From NCBI GenBank assembly GCA_035524955.1, contig DATLFG010000061.1, positions 6,454-70,453 on the forward strand: a DNA stretch of 64,000 bases. Reading direction: 5' to 3'. This DNA comes from CAMLFJ01 sp035524955 (GTDB lineage Bacteria > Methylomirabilota > Methylomirabilia > Rokubacteriales > CSP1-6). The notes below the pieces were generated by a model. The model was not told where the DNA came from and made no database searches. It worked only from the letters and a program-made list of their open reading frames with translations. How positions within the stretch are numbered: the first letter of the stretch is position 1; the number at the start of each line of letters is the position of its first letter. Shown one piece after another: positions 8,236-17,431 of this stretch. Both the position numbers and the translations under genes were made by a program.

Positions 8236-8996
8236 TGAAGCCCGCCGCCCGCCGCCTCATCGTCAACGCCGACGACTACGGCCTCACCGCGGGCGTAAGC
8301 CGCGGCATCCTCGACGCCCACCGCCGCGGGATCGTGACGAGCACGACCCTGCTCGTGAACCGCCCTATGGCCCCCGCGCTGATCGACGCGCTCAAGGCCT
8401 CGGGCATGGGCGTGGGGCTGCACATGAACCTCACCCTGGGGCCGCCGGTGGCCCCCGCGAAGCGGGTGAGCTCCCTGCTGGACGGGGCCGGGACGTTCGT
8501 CCGCGACGCGCGGGAGGCCGCCCGGCGCGCGCGGCCGGACGAGGCGCGCATCGAGCTCGGGATGCAGATCGACGAGTTCCGGAGGATCATGGGGCGGTTT
8601 CCCACGCATCTGGATTCCCATCACCACGTGGGCCGGCACGAGCCCATCCTCGAGCTCGTGCTGGACTTCGCGCGGGCGATCACGGTGCCGATCCGGACCC
8701 AGGACGCGGAGCTGCGGGCGGCCGCGCGGAAGCTCTCGCTCAAGACGCCGGATCAGTTCATGGGCGAGTCGGGGCCGGAGGCCTACTGGTCGTCGGAGCG
8801 CGTGCTCGCGCACCTGCGCGAGCTGCCGGGCGGCGTGACCGAGTTCATGACCCATCCCGGCTACTTCGACGACGACCTCGCCTACAGCCGCTACGGGCGC
8901 CAGCGTGACATCGAGCTGGCCGGCCTCACCGATCCGGAGGCGCGCGCCCTCGTCGAGCGCGAGGGCATCCGGCTCATGCACTTCGGGGACCTGTAG
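8235..8996 (+). CDS. ChbG/YdjC family carbohydrate deacetylase
   Basis: A 253-residue protein beginning KPAARRLIVNADDYGLTAG, where the NADDYG motif supplies metal-binding Asp residues, and continuing with SHHHVGRH, the second metal-binding cluster, and EFMTHPGY near the end. This is the YdjC/ChbG fold, metal-dependent deacetylases of N-acetylated oligosaccharides such as chitobiose. Start ATG 8235 overlaps the methyltransferase stop (TGATG). It is followed by a sugar kinase of the ROK family, which supports a role in amino-sugar use or in processing sugar conjugates. Confidence 0.85.
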   Translation: MKPAARRLIVNADDYGLTAGVSRGILDAHRRGIVTSTTLLVNRPMAPALIDALKASGMGVGLHMNLTLGPPVAPAKRVSSLLDGAGTFVRDAREAARRARPDEARIELGMQIDEFRRIMGRFPTHLDSHHHVGRHEPILELVLDFARAITVPIRTQDAELRAAARKLSLKTPDQFMGESGPEAYWSSERVLAHLRELPGGVTEFMTHPGYFDDDLAYSRYGRQRDIELAGLTDPEARALVEREGIRLMHFGDL

Positions 8997-9030
8997 GGCG
9001 CGCGTGAGCGGGCGAGCCCAGGGCGACGGG

Positions 9031-9963
9031 ATGACGATCGGCGTGGACGTGGGGGGCACCACCGTGGCCGCGGGCCTCGTGGCCTCCGACGGACGCGTGC
9101 TCGAGCATCACCAGGCGCCCACGCACGCGCGCGGCCCGGGCACCGCGCTCGAGACGATCGGCGAGCTTCTCGAGCGGCTCTTCGAGCAGGCGCGCGCCCG
9201 GGGCGTGCGGGTGACCGGGGTCGGCGTCGGCGTGCCGGGGATCGTCGACGCCGAGCGCGGCACGGTGGGCGTGGATATTCACTACGCGCCCGAGCTGGCC
9301 GGGGCCCCGCTCGGCCGCATGCTGGGCGACCGGCTGGGCGTGCCCGTCTTCGTGGACAACGACGTCAACGCGGTCGCGCTGGGCGAGTGGACGTGGGGCG
9401 CCGGCCGCGGGACGCGGTCGCTGGTCGTGCTGGCTCTCGGCACCGGGGTCGGCGGCGGCATCATCCTCGACGGCCGGCTGCACCGCGGGCAGGCCGGCTT
9501 CGGCGGCGAGCTCGGTCACGTGCCCATCGACTTCGACGGGCCGCCCTGCGTCTGCGGCGGGCGCGGCTGTCTCAAGGCCTACGTGTCCGGCACCGACATC
9601 GCGCTGCGCGCCGGCGCGCGTCTCGGCCGCGCGGTGGGCGCGGTCGAGGTCTTCCGTCTCGCCGCCGACGGCGACGCGGCCGCGGGTGCGATCGTGGAGG
9701 ACGTCTGCACGGCCCTCGGGGCCGGGCTGGCCATCATCGTGAACGGGCTCAACCCGGAGCGGGTGCTGCTGGCGGGGAGCGTGGCCAAATCGCTCCGGCC
9801 GCTGGAGGCGCGGCTGCGCGCGGCCCTGGCGCGCTACGCCTTCGCGGAGGCGCTGCGCGCGACGCGCCTTCAGATCCTGGCCCTGGACAAGGACGCGACG
9901 GTGCGCGGCGGGGCCGCGCTCGTCCACTACGAAACCGAGCGACGGAGGGCGACGACGTCATGA
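9031..9963 (+). CDS. ROK family sugar kinase
   Basis: A 310-residue protein. The phosphate-binding DVGGTTVAAG is at the N-terminus, VDNDVNAVALGE precedes the catalytic region, GTGVGGGII follows, and the zinc site reads CVCGGRGC with an upstream His in GELGHVP. These are the hallmarks of ROK glucokinase/N-acetylhexosamine kinases. The Glu that often follows the GC of the zinc motif is replaced here (GCLKA). ATG 9031 is used; GTG 9004 would add nine residues. Placed between the ChbG-like deacetylase and a zinc dehydrogenase, it probably phosphorylates a sugar or amino sugar. Confidence 0.85.
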   Translation: MTIGVDVGGTTVAAGLVASDGRVLEHHQAPTHARGPGTALETIGELLERLFEQARARGVRVTGVGVGVPGIVDAERGTVGVDIHYAPELAGAPLGRMLGDRLGVPVFVDNDVNAVALGEWTWGAGRGTRSLVVLALGTGVGGGIILDGRLHRGQAGFGGELGHVPIDFDGPPCVCGGRGCLKAYVSGTDIALRAGARLGRAVGAVEVFRLAADGDAAAGAIVEDVCTALGAGLAIIVNGLNPERVLLAGSVAKSLRPLEARLRAALARYAFAEALRATRLQILALDKDATVRGGAALVHYETERRRATTS

Positions 9964-11009
9964 AGGCGATCACGCTTCACGGACCGGGAGACGTGCGGGT
10001 GGAATCGGTGCCGGACCCGCGCATCGTGGATCCCACCGACGCGGTGCTGCGCATCACGACCAGCGCGGTGTGCGGCTCCGATCTGCACCAGTACCACGGG
10101 CGGGTGGCCGGGCTCGATCCCGGCGTCGTGATGGGCCACGAGTTCATGGGCATCGTGGAGGAGGTCGGGCCCGCGGTGCGCCGGATCAAGACGGGAGACC
10201 GGGTGCTCGCGCCCTTCTCGATCTCGTGCGGCGTCTGCGAGTGGTGCCGCATGCGGTTGCCCACCCAGTGCGCCACCACCGGCCGCGCGGTGTTCGGCGG
10301 TCGCTTCGGCAAGCAGTACCCGGGCGGGCAGGCCGAGGCCATCCGGGTGCCGTTCGCCGACCACATGTGCGAGCCGGTCCCCGCCGGGATGACCGACGAG
10401 CAGGTGTTCTTCCTCGGCGACATCCTGTCCACCGGCTACGTCTGCGCGGAGAACGCGGGGATCCGCCCCGCCGACACGGTGGCGGTGTTCGGCGCGGGGC
10501 CGGTCGGCCTGCTCGCGCTGCAGTCGGCGCATCTGTTCGGGCCGAGCCGCGTCTTCGTGGTGGACCGCGTGGACTATCGCCTGAAGCTCGCGGAGGAGCT
10601 GGGCGGCATCCCGGTGAATCTCGACCGGGGCGATCCCGCCGACCAGCTCCGCGCCCAGACACGCGGCCGCGGCCCCGACGCGGTGCTGGAGTGCGTGGGC
10701 CACGAGACCCCGTTCACCCAGGCGATCCAGGCGGTGCGCGCGGGGGGCACCGTCTCCTCGGTGGGGGTCTACGTGGAGCAGTCGATGGGCTTCCCGGCGC
10801 GCGAGGCATTCTTCAAGGACCTCACGCTGCGCATGGGCATCTGCAACGCGCGCAACTTCATCGGGCCGCTGATGCCGCTGATCCAGAACGGGCGCCTGCA
10901 GCCCACGCGGATCATCACGCACACGATGCCGCTCGGCGACACGCCCAGGGGCTACGCGATCTTCGACCGGAAGGAGGACCGCGCGATCAAGGTGATGCTC
11001 AAGCCCTGA
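9960..11009 (+). CDS. Zinc-dependent alcohol dehydrogenase (MDR family)
   Basis: A 349-residue medium-chain dehydrogenase. The catalytic zinc site has Cys in CGSDLHQYHG and His/Glu in GHEFMG; the structural zinc lobe has the cysteines of CGVCEWCRM...C; the NAD-binding turn is GAGPVGLLA. The close match to glutathione-independent formaldehyde dehydrogenase/threonine-dehydrogenase-like enzymes (long insert with FGGRFGKQYPGGQAE) suggests oxidation of a small alcohol or aldehyde; the substrate is open. Its ATG overlaps the ROK kinase stop (ATGA). Confidence 0.88.
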   Translation: MKAITLHGPGDVRVESVPDPRIVDPTDAVLRITTSAVCGSDLHQYHGRVAGLDPGVVMGHEFMGIVEEVGPAVRRIKTGDRVLAPFSISCGVCEWCRMRLPTQCATTGRAVFGGRFGKQYPGGQAEAIRVPFADHMCEPVPAGMTDEQVFFLGDILSTGYVCAENAGIRPADTVAVFGAGPVGLLALQSAHLFGPSRVFVVDRVDYRLKLAEELGGIPVNLDRGDPADQLRAQTRGRGPDAVLECVGHETPFTQAIQAVRAGGTVSSVGVYVEQSMGFPAREAFFKDLTLRMGICNARNFIGPLMPLIQNGRLQPTRIITHTMPLGDTPRGYAIFDRKEDRAIKVMLKP

Positions 11010-11115
11010 CGCGGTCTGGCATACCGTTTGCCCCCATAGCCCCGTGGTCTCGTCCCGGGGCCTCTCCGGTGCGGATTCGGACACGTCTGACACCGACGGT
11101 GACGGAGGAGCGAAC

Positions 11116-11637
11116 ATGGATCCGACCGGAAGTCCCTTCCGCCGTCCGCCCCCGCGGCCGGCCTTCCGGGTGCGCCCGGCCGGGTTCGGTCCGGTTCCCG
11201 CCCCGCCCCTGGTCGGTTCCCGGCGGAGCGCCGTGGCCGCCCGCGGCCGCCGGCGGGGCGCTCCCCGCGAGTCGCGCGGCCGCGCACTCCGTCTGGGAGC
11301 GGGCGCCATCTACCTGGTGGCCGCGCTCACCCTGCTCGACGCCGCGCTCTCCCTCGCCGCATACGGCCGGGACGAGATCATCGGGCTCGGGCTGACCCGG
11401 TGGGCGGCCGGCATCGCGCCCGAGGGCGGGGCGTCACTCGCGCTCGCCGCGGGATTCACGCTCCTCGGCCTCCTCGCTCAGCGGGGACGGCTCTGGGCCT
11501 TCGCGGTCGGCGTCGCGGTCTACGCGCTCGACGGGCTGATCGTCCTGGCCGTGCCCGACTGGGTCGGCGAGGCGATCCACACGGTGGTGCTCGCGATGAT
11601 GGTACGGGGACTGGACGCGGGGCGTCGGCTCTCCTAG
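11116..11637 (+). CDS. Small membrane protein of unknown function
   Basis: A 173-residue protein with a proline/arginine-rich N-terminal ~60 residues and about four predicted membrane helices (GAIYLVAALTLLDAALSLA, then two around ASLALAAGFTLLGLLAQ and WAFAVGVAVYALDGLIV, and the C-terminal helix). A GGAGGAG ribosome site at 11103-11109 precedes ATG 11116 at a good distance, which decides the start. The cytoplasmic tail is short. No family recognised. Confidence 0.65.
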   Translation: MDPTGSPFRRPPPRPAFRVRPAGFGPVPAPPLVGSRRSAVAARGRRRGAPRESRGRALRLGAGAIYLVAALTLLDAALSLAAYGRDEIIGLGLTRWAAGIAPEGGASLALAAGFTLLGLLAQRGRLWAFAVGVAVYALDGLIVLAVPDWVGEAIHTVVLAMMVRGLDAGRRLS

Positions 11638-11649
11638 CCGCCGCGGCGC

Positions 11650-12189
11650 CTACCGGGAGCGGGCGGGGGGCCTGGGGGCGGGAGCCTTCGGGGCGGGCGC
11701 CTTGGGTCCCGGCGCACGCCTGACGAGGCGATCGAGGATCCGCCCGATGCGCGCCTCGTCGGACCGGCCGTGGATGCGGGCTACCATCTCGCCGCCCTTG
11801 TCGATGACCACCGTGTAGGGCGTGCCCCGGAACCCGAAGCGGTTGGCGATCTTCAGCCGCGGATCGAGCCCGGCCGGGTAGCTCGCCTTGTTGACCTCGA
11901 GGAACCGTCGCGCGTCGGCCTCCGTGTCCTGGACCTGCACGCTCACCAGCGCGACCCCGCGCGTCCGATACTTGCGGTAGACCCGCTCGATCCCCGCCGC
12001 CTCCTCGTGGCACACCTTGCACCACGACGCCTGGAAGCGCACGATCAGCACGTTCTTGCCGAGATGCGCGCGTGAGTCGAAGGCCCCGGAGCCGTCGAGC
12101 AGCCTCACGGTGAACGCGGGCGCCGCGGGCGCCGCCTCGGCGGGGACAGCCGCCAGCACGAGCGCGCCCAGGGCGATGGCCAGGCGCAT
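11650..12189 (-). CDS. TlpA-like thioredoxin, exported
   Basis: A 179-residue protein with a cleavable-looking signal peptide (MRLAIALGALVLAAVPAEA) and a thioredoxin fold with the active site WCKVC in ASWCKVCHEE, a cis-proline region GFRGTPYTVVID and an alanine/proline-rich C-terminal tail. TlpA/ResA proteins reduce or shuttle disulfides outside the cytoplasm, often for cytochrome c maturation. The start overlaps the stop of the upstream receiver gene (TGATG), so a two-gene operon is likely. Unlike the thioredoxin-like gene at 23 kb, both active-site residues are ordinary cysteines. Confidence 0.85.
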   Translation of the reverse strand: MRLAIALGALVLAAVPAEAAPAAPAFTVRLLDGSGAFDSRAHLGKNVLIVRFQASWCKVCHEEAAGIERVYRKYRTRGVALVSVQVQDTEADARRFLEVNKASYPAGLDPRLKIANRFGFRGTPYTVVIDKGGEMVARIHGRSDEARIGRILDRLVRRAPGPKAPAPKAPAPRPPARSR

Positions 12190-12632
12190 CACACGCCGGG
12201 CCTGGGCGGGGACGGAGGACCGGGCCGGCGGAACGCAGACTTCGAGTCGAGCACCTGGCGGACCGTGTTCACGAGATCGTTCGTCTTGAACGGCTTGGAG
12301 ACCAACGGGCGTCCCGAGCCCAGGACCGCGGCGGTGGAGTAGCCCGACATGAGGACGATCTTCGTGGTCGGGCTGACCGCCTCGACGCGCTTGGCCAGCT
12401 CGATGCCGCTCATGATCGGCATCACCACGTCGGTGAGCAGCAGGTGAACCGGCTGCGACTCGGTGAGGCGGCGGGCCTCGACGGGATCGCCGGTGTCGAT
12501 CACCTTGTAGCCGTGCAGCTCCAGCATCTCGCGCACGAGGGCGCGCACTTCCGGCTCGTCGTCCACGACGAGAATCGTTACCTGCTTCGCTCCCTCGCTG
12601 GGTTCGGACACGGGTCCCTGTTCCTCGGGCAC
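12189..12632 (-). CDS. Stand-alone response-regulator receiver protein
   Basis: A 147-residue protein with a single CheY-like receiver domain from about residue 18 to 130. Asp24/Asp25 bind Mg, the phospho-acceptor is Asp68 in LLLTDVVMP, and the conserved Lys lies in VSKPFKTNDL. There is no output domain, only a short proline-rich tail. Such single-domain regulators relay phosphate or act on protein partners. It is the first gene in a pair with the exported thioredoxin; no kinase is adjacent. Confidence 0.85.
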   Translation of the reverse strand: MPEEQGPVSEPSEGAKQVTILVVDDEPEVRALVREMLELHGYKVIDTGDPVEARRLTESQPVHLLLTDVVMPIMSGIELAKRVEAVSPTTKIVLMSGYSTAAVLGSGRPLVSKPFKTNDLVNTVRQVLDSKSAFRRPGPPSPPRPGV

Positions 12633-12806
12633 GGTGCCTCGCTGCAGGGCGAGTGCCAGGGGCGAACTGATTGTAACCTACCGTTTTCGCGCGCGAGGTC
12701 GACCTTTCTCTCGCACCGGATCGCGTAACTTTTTCCGTCCGGTCTGGTCGCTCCGCGCCGGAGCGCGGTGTGTCGAATCTCGGCCGCCGATCCAAGGCTC
12801 CGCTGC

Positions 12807-12812
12807 TAGAGT
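12807..12812 (+). promoter_or_regulatory. -10-like box six bases before the HTH-receiver start
   Basis: TAGAGT at 12807-12812 followed by only TCTCGC and then ATG 12819. No ribosome site is present, so a leaderless transcript is likely. Confidence 0.45.
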
Positions 12813-12818
12813 TCTCGC

Positions 12819-13424
12819 ATGCGGGCATCCGCCGGACCGCGCGCGCTGGCCCCGAAGCGACGCTCCAGGAAGTACCTGACGACCGGGAAAGTCGGTGAAA
12901 TGCTTGAGGTTTCTCCCGCGGCCATCAAGAAGTGGATCCAGCAGGGCAAGCTGGCCGCGTTCCGGACTCCCGGTGGGCACTTCCGCATCCTCGTGGACGA
13001 GTTCGAGCGCTTCCAGAAGACCCACGGCTTCGGGGCGGGCGGCGGCGAGCCGCTGCGCGTGCTCGTGGTGGACGATCAGCCCGACGTGGCCGAGGTGATC
13101 GTGGCCTCGCTTCGCGCCGTCCATCCCGGCGCCCGGATCGAGACCGCGGCCAACGGCTTCGAGGGCCTCCTCAAGGTCGGCACGCTCCGCCCGGACGTCC
13201 TGCTGCTCGATCTCGGCCTGCCGGGCCTGGACGGCGTCGAGGTCTGTCGCCAGATCAAGCGCGATCCGGTCATCCGCGCCACGAAAGTGATCGTCATGAC
13301 CGCCCGCTCTCTCGATGCGGAGCCGCGGGCCATGGAGGCGGGCGCCGACGGCTTCCTGTCCAAGCCGTTCGAGGCCGCCGCGGTGCACGGCCTCCTGGCC
13401 CGCCTGGTGGGCCCGCGGCGCTGA
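12819..13424 (+). CDS. Helix-turn-helix / receiver-domain fusion regulator
   Basis: A 201-residue protein with an unusual order: a MerR/excisionase (BldC)-like DNA-binding helix-turn-helix first (YLTTGKVGEMLEVSPAAIKK then WIQQGKLAAFRTPGGH, about residues 19-65), followed by a CheY-like receiver (residues ~78-198) with VVDDQ and phospho-acceptor Asp131 in LLLDLGLPG, and Lys in LSKPFE. In most response regulators the receiver is N-terminal. It therefore should bind DNA in a phosphorylation-dependent way. No kinase is adjacent, so it is an orphan regulator. It has its own leaderless-type promoter. Confidence 0.82.
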   Translation: MRASAGPRALAPKRRSRKYLTTGKVGEMLEVSPAAIKKWIQQGKLAAFRTPGGHFRILVDEFERFQKTHGFGAGGGEPLRVLVVDDQPDVAEVIVASLRAVHPGARIETAANGFEGLLKVGTLRPDVLLLDLGLPGLDGVEVCRQIKRDPVIRATKVIVMTARSLDAEPRAMEAGADGFLSKPFEAAAVHGLLARLVGPRR

Positions 13425-13460
13425 GCGCGCCGCTCCGCGCGTCGGGGCCGCCGCGGTCAA

Positions 13461-13490
13461 TTGCGGGTCCGTTCGGCCGCGTGCCATAAT
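13461..13490 (+). promoter_or_regulatory. Predicted promoter, leaderless type
   Basis: TTGCGG (13461-13466), 18-nt spacer, CATAAT (13485-13490), then seven bases to ATG 13498. No ribosome site between. Confidence 0.55.
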
Positions 13491-13497
13491 CGCGGCC

Positions 13498-16365
13498 ATG
13501 AGCGACCTCGAGCACGCGCTGCGTCGCCGCGTCGAAGGCGACGTCCGCTTCGACCGCTATTCCCGCCTGCTCTACTCGACGGACGCCTCGATGTACCAGA
13601 TGGAGCCGATGGGCGTGGTGGTCCCGCGCCACGCCGACGACGTGCAGGCCGCGATCGAGGTCGCGAACGAGCTCGGGGCGCCGCTCCTGCCCCGCGGGGG
13701 CGGCACCTCCCTCACCGGGCAGACGGTCAATCACGCGGTGGTGCTCGACTTCTCGCGCCACATGGCGGGCGTGCTCGAGGTCAATCGCGAGGAGCGGTGG
13801 GCGCGCGTGCAGCCCGGGCTGGTGCAGGACGAGCTGAACCAGCACGTGCGGCCCCTGGGGCTGCTCTTCGGGCCCGACACCTCCACCTCGAACCGCGCCA
13901 CCATCGGCGGCATGCTCGGCAACAACTCGGGCGGCTCGCACTCGATCGCCTACGGCCTCACGGTCGAGCACGTGATCGAGCTGACCACGATCCTGGCCGA
14001 CGGCAGCCGCGCGGTGTTCGGGGAAATCACGCCCGCGCAGTTCGCGGCCAAGATGCGCGGGCCCGGCCTGGAGGGGGAGATCTATCGGGAGATCGACCGG
14101 ATCCGGAAACAGTACGACGCGGAGATCCGAACCCGCTATCCGAAGCACTGGCGGCGCGTGTGCGGCTACAACCTGGACGAGCTGGTCAAGGACCGGCCGC
14201 TCAACATGGCGCGGCTCATCGTGGGCTCGGAGGGCACCTTCCTCACCGTGGTCGAGGCGAAGATGCGCCTGGTGGGGAAGCCGCCGGCCACCGCGGTCGA
14301 CGTGATCCACTACCACGACATGCAGGAGGCCCTCGAGTCCTCCCAGGCCATTCTCGAAACGGGCCCGTACGCGGTCGAGCTCACCGACAAGATGATCCTC
14401 GACCTCGCCCGCAACAACATCGAGCAGGCCGCGCGCATGGGGTTCGTGCAGGGCGACCCCGCCGCCATCCTGATCGTGGAGTACGCGGGGGAGACCGAGC
14501 AGGAGGTCAAGGCCAAGGTCGCGGACCTCGAGGCGCGCCGGACCCGCGGCCGCTTCGGCTACGCCTCGCACATCGCGACCGACCCGGCCGAGCAGCAGTC
14601 GATCTGGAAGCTGCGCAAGGCCGGTCTCGGCCTGCTCCTGGGCACGCGGGGCGAGTCCAAGCCCATCGCGTTCATCGAGGACACCGCGGTGGACCCGACG
14701 CACCTGCCCGAGTTCGTGCCGCGCTTCACCGAGATCATGGCCAAGCACGGCGCGGACGCCGCCTACTACGGCCACTGCTCGGTGGGATGCCTGCACATCC
14801 GCCCGCTGATCAACCTCAAGACCGCGCGGGGCCTCGAGCAGGTCCGGGTGATGGCCGAGGAGATCTTCGACCTCGTGCTCTCCTTCGGCGGGGCCATCTC
14901 GAGCGAGCACGGCGACGGGCGGGCCCGGAGCCCGTTCCTGGAGCGCGTGTTCGGGCCGACCCTGTTCCGGGCGTTCCAGGAGACGAAGGCCGCCTTCGAT
15001 CCGCGCGGGCTCATGAACCCGGGCAATATCGTGGGCAGCCCGGGCGTCACCGAGCACCTCCGCTACGGGGCCCGGTACACGACGTGGGAGCCCAAGACCC
15101 TGCTCGACTTCTCGGCCCAGGGCGGCTTCGCGGCGGCGGTGGAGATGTGCAACGGCGTCGGCGTCTGCCGCAAGACGCTCGAGGGCACCATGTGCCCGTC
15201 GTACATGGCCACCCGGGACGAGGAGCACACCACCCGCGGGCGCGCCAACGCGCTGCGGGCGGTGCTGTCGGGCCAGGTGCCGGCGGCCGACTTTGCGGGC
15301 CGGCGGCTCTACGAGGTGATGGATCTCTGCCTCGAGTGCAAGGGCTGCAAGGCCGAGTGCCCGTCCAACGTGGACATGGCCAAGATGAAGTACGAGTTCC
15401 TGCACCACTACCACGCGGTCAACGGGTTGCCCCTGCGCAATCGCCTCTTTGGGCACATCGCGCGGCTGTCCTGGATCGGCTCGCGGCTGGCCCCGATCTC
15501 CAACTGGATCGCGCGCGCCGGGCCGAATCGCTGGCTCATGGAGCGCCTGGCCGGCATCGACCGGCGGCGCCCGCTGCCGCGCTTCGCCCGCGAGACGTTC
15601 ACCGACTGGTTCGACGGGCGCCGCCCGCCGCTCGAGGCCCCGCGCGGCGACGTGGTGCTCTTCCACGACACCTTCATCACCTACAACGCGCCGGAGATCG
15701 GGCGCGCCGCGGTGGAGCTGCTGGAGGCCGCCGGCTACCGGATCCAGCTCGTGGACAAGAAGTGCTGCGGCCGCCCGCTCATCTCCAAGGGCATGCTCGA
15801 CGAGGCCCGGGCGCATGCCGAGTGGAACGTGGCGCGCCTGCTCCCGTGGGTGGACCGGGGCGCGGCCATCGTCGGGCTCGAACCCTCCTGTCTTCTCACG
15901 CTGCGCGACGAGACCGTCGAGCTGGTGCGCACCGACGCGGCGCGCCGCGTGGCGGCCTCCGCGTTTCTTCTGGAAGAATTCCTGCTGCGCGAGCGCGCCC
16001 GGGGCCTCACGCTGCCGTTCGCCGGTGGCGCGGTACGCCGGCCGGCGCTGCTGCACGGGCACTGCCACCAGAAGGCCATGGTGGGCACCGCGCCCACGGT
16101 GGCCGCGCTGCGGTGGGCCGGCTTCGAGGTGGCCGAGGTGGACTCGGGCTGCTGCGGCATGGCCGGCTCCTTCGGCTTCGAGCGCGAGCACTACGACATC
16201 TCGGTGACGCTGGGCAACCGGCGGCTCGCGCCCGCGGTGAAAGCGGCGACCGCCGAGACCGAGATCGTGGCGTCCGGCGTCTCCTGCCGTCAGCAGATCG
16301 AGCACCTGGCCGGCCGCGACGCCAAGCACCCCGCCCAGGTCCTGCGCGAAGCGCTCCGCTCCTGA
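13498..16365 (+). CDS. FAD-linked oxidase / Fe-S oxidoreductase fusion (D-2-hydroxyacid dehydrogenase type)
   Basis: A 955-residue fusion similar in layout to YdiJ and D-2-hydroxyglutarate/D-lactate dehydrogenases. Residues ~1-250 are the FAD-binding PCMH domain (LPRGGGTSLTGQ, IGGMLGNNSGGSHS), ~250-550 the C-terminal FAD-oxidase cap with HCSVGCLHIRP and SSEHGDG, then an Fe-S domain with CNGVGVCRK...C and CLECKGCKAECP, and finally two CCG heterodisulfide-reductase-like repeats (KKCCGRPL, DSGCCGMAGSFG). It should oxidise a D-2-hydroxyacid and pass electrons to the membrane quinone pool. A zinc dehydrogenase follows 30 bases downstream after an AAGGAG ribosome site, so both probably act on hydroxyacids or sugar acids. 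Confidence 0.88.
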   Translation: MSDLEHALRRRVEGDVRFDRYSRLLYSTDASMYQMEPMGVVVPRHADDVQAAIEVANELGAPLLPRGGGTSLTGQTVNHAVVLDFSRHMAGVLEVNREERWARVQPGLVQDELNQHVRPLGLLFGPDTSTSNRATIGGMLGNNSGGSHSIAYGLTVEHVIELTTILADGSRAVFGEITPAQFAAKMRGPGLEGEIYREIDRIRKQYDAEIRTRYPKHWRRVCGYNLDELVKDRPLNMARLIVGSEGTFLTVVEAKMRLVGKPPATAVDVIHYHDMQEALESSQAILETGPYAVELTDKMILDLARNNIEQAARMGFVQGDPAAILIVEYAGETEQEVKAKVADLEARRTRGRFGYASHIATDPAEQQSIWKLRKAGLGLLLGTRGESKPIAFIEDTAVDPTHLPEFVPRFTEIMAKHGADAAYYGHCSVGCLHIRPLINLKTARGLEQVRVMAEEIFDLVLSFGGAISSEHGDGRARSPFLERVFGPTLFRAFQETKAAFDPRGLMNPGNIVGSPGVTEHLRYGARYTTWEPKTLLDFSAQGGFAAAVEMCNGVGVCRKTLEGTMCPSYMATRDEEHTTRGRANALRAVLSGQVPAADFAGRRLYEVMDLCLECKGCKAECPSNVDMAKMKYEFLHHYHAVNGLPLRNRLFGHIARLSWIGSRLAPISNWIARAGPNRWLMERLAGIDRRRPLPRFARETFTDWFDGRRPPLEAPRGDVVLFHDTFITYNAPEIGRAAVELLEAAGYRIQLVDKKCCGRPLISKGMLDEARAHAEWNVARLLPWVDRGAAIVGLEPSCLLTLRDETVELVRTDAARRVAASAFLLEEFLLRERARGLTLPFAGGAVRRPALLHGHCHQKAMVGTAPTVAALRWAGFEVAEVDSGCCGMAGSFGFEREHYDISVTLGNRRLAPAVKAATAETEIVASGVSCRQQIEHLAGRDAKHPAQVLREALRS

Positions 16366-16395
16366 GTCCGGCCCCGACCGAAGGAGAACGCGCCC

Positions 16396-17409
16396 ATGAG
16401 AGCGTCCCTCTACGAAGGCTCCCGGACTTTCCGGACTGCGCCCGCGCCGCGCCCGGCGCGCGGCCAGGACCAGGCGCTGCTCCGCGTGCTGCGCGTGGGC
16501 ATCTGCGGCACCGATCTGCACATCTTCCAGGGGCACCTCGATCACCGCATCCCGAAGGGCGGCATCATCGGGCACGAGACCTTCGCGGAGGTGGTGGAGG
16601 CGCCCGCGGCGAGCGGGTTCGGTCCGGGTGATCGGGTCGTCGTCGAGCCCATCCACGCCTGCGGCGAGTGTCGCGCCTGCCGGATGGGCGGCTACTACCT
16701 CTGCTATCGCCTGAAGATCTACGGGGTGGAGCTGCCCGGCGGCATGCAGGACTACTGGGCGGTGGAGGCCCGGCGCATGCTCCACGTGCCCGCCTCGCTC
16801 GGCGACGATCAGGCCGCGATGATCGAGCCGCTCGCGGTGGCGACCCACGACGTGCGCCGCGCGGCGGTCGAGTCGGGCCACTCGGTGCTGGTGCTGGGCG
16901 GCGGGCCGATCGGCGCCCTCATCGCGATGGTGTCGCGCCACCGCGGCGCGCGGGTGATCGTGAGCGAGGTCAACCCGTACCGGATCGAGCTGCTGCGCGG
17001 GCTCGGGCTCGAGGTGATCGGGCCGGACGCGGATCCGGTCCGCTTCGTGAACGAGTGGACCGCGGGGGAGGGCGTGGACGTGGCCTTCGAGGTCAGCGGT
17101 CATCCGGCCGCCGCGCGCGTGATGACGGAGACGGTGCGCGTCTGGGGCACGGTGAGCATCGTGGCGATCCACTCCGAGCCCACGCCGGTGAACCTCTACC
17201 CGATGTTCGCGCGCGAGGTCGCCATGCACGGCAGCCGCCTCTACAACCGCGAGGACTGGGAGGAGGCCATCCGCCTGGCCGCCTCCGGCGCGGTGACGCT
17301 CTCGCCGCTGGTGAGCCGGAAGATCCCGCTCGAGGGCCTGCAGGAAGGGATGGAAGAAGCGCTACGCGGCGGCCCGGTGATGAAGGTCCTGGTGGACCTG
17401 ACCGCGTAG
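16396..17409 (+). CDS. Zinc-dependent alcohol/polyol dehydrogenase
   Basis: A 337-residue medium-chain dehydrogenase of the threonine/sorbitol dehydrogenase type. Catalytic zinc: Cys in GICGTDLH and His-Glu in IIGHETF. Structural zinc: four cysteines in CGECRACRMGGYYLC. NAD-binding: LGGGPIGALIA. The AAGGAG at 16380-16385 sets the start. It is co-directional with the FAD/Fe-S oxidoreductase, suggesting a short oxidation pathway for a polyol or sugar acid; the exact substrate cannot be read from the sequence. Confidence 0.87.
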   Translation: MRASLYEGSRTFRTAPAPRPARGQDQALLRVLRVGICGTDLHIFQGHLDHRIPKGGIIGHETFAEVVEAPAASGFGPGDRVVVEPIHACGECRACRMGGYYLCYRLKIYGVELPGGMQDYWAVEARRMLHVPASLGDDQAAMIEPLAVATHDVRRAAVESGHSVLVLGGGPIGALIAMVSRHRGARVIVSEVNPYRIELLRGLGLEVIGPDADPVRFVNEWTAGEGVDVAFEVSGHPAAARVMTETVRVWGTVSIVAIHSEPTPVNLYPMFAREVAMHGSRLYNREDWEEAIRLAASGAVTLSPLVSRKIPLEGLQEGMEEALRGGPVMKVLVDLTA

Positions 17410-17431
17410 CGCCCGGCGCGACCTGTCGCCG

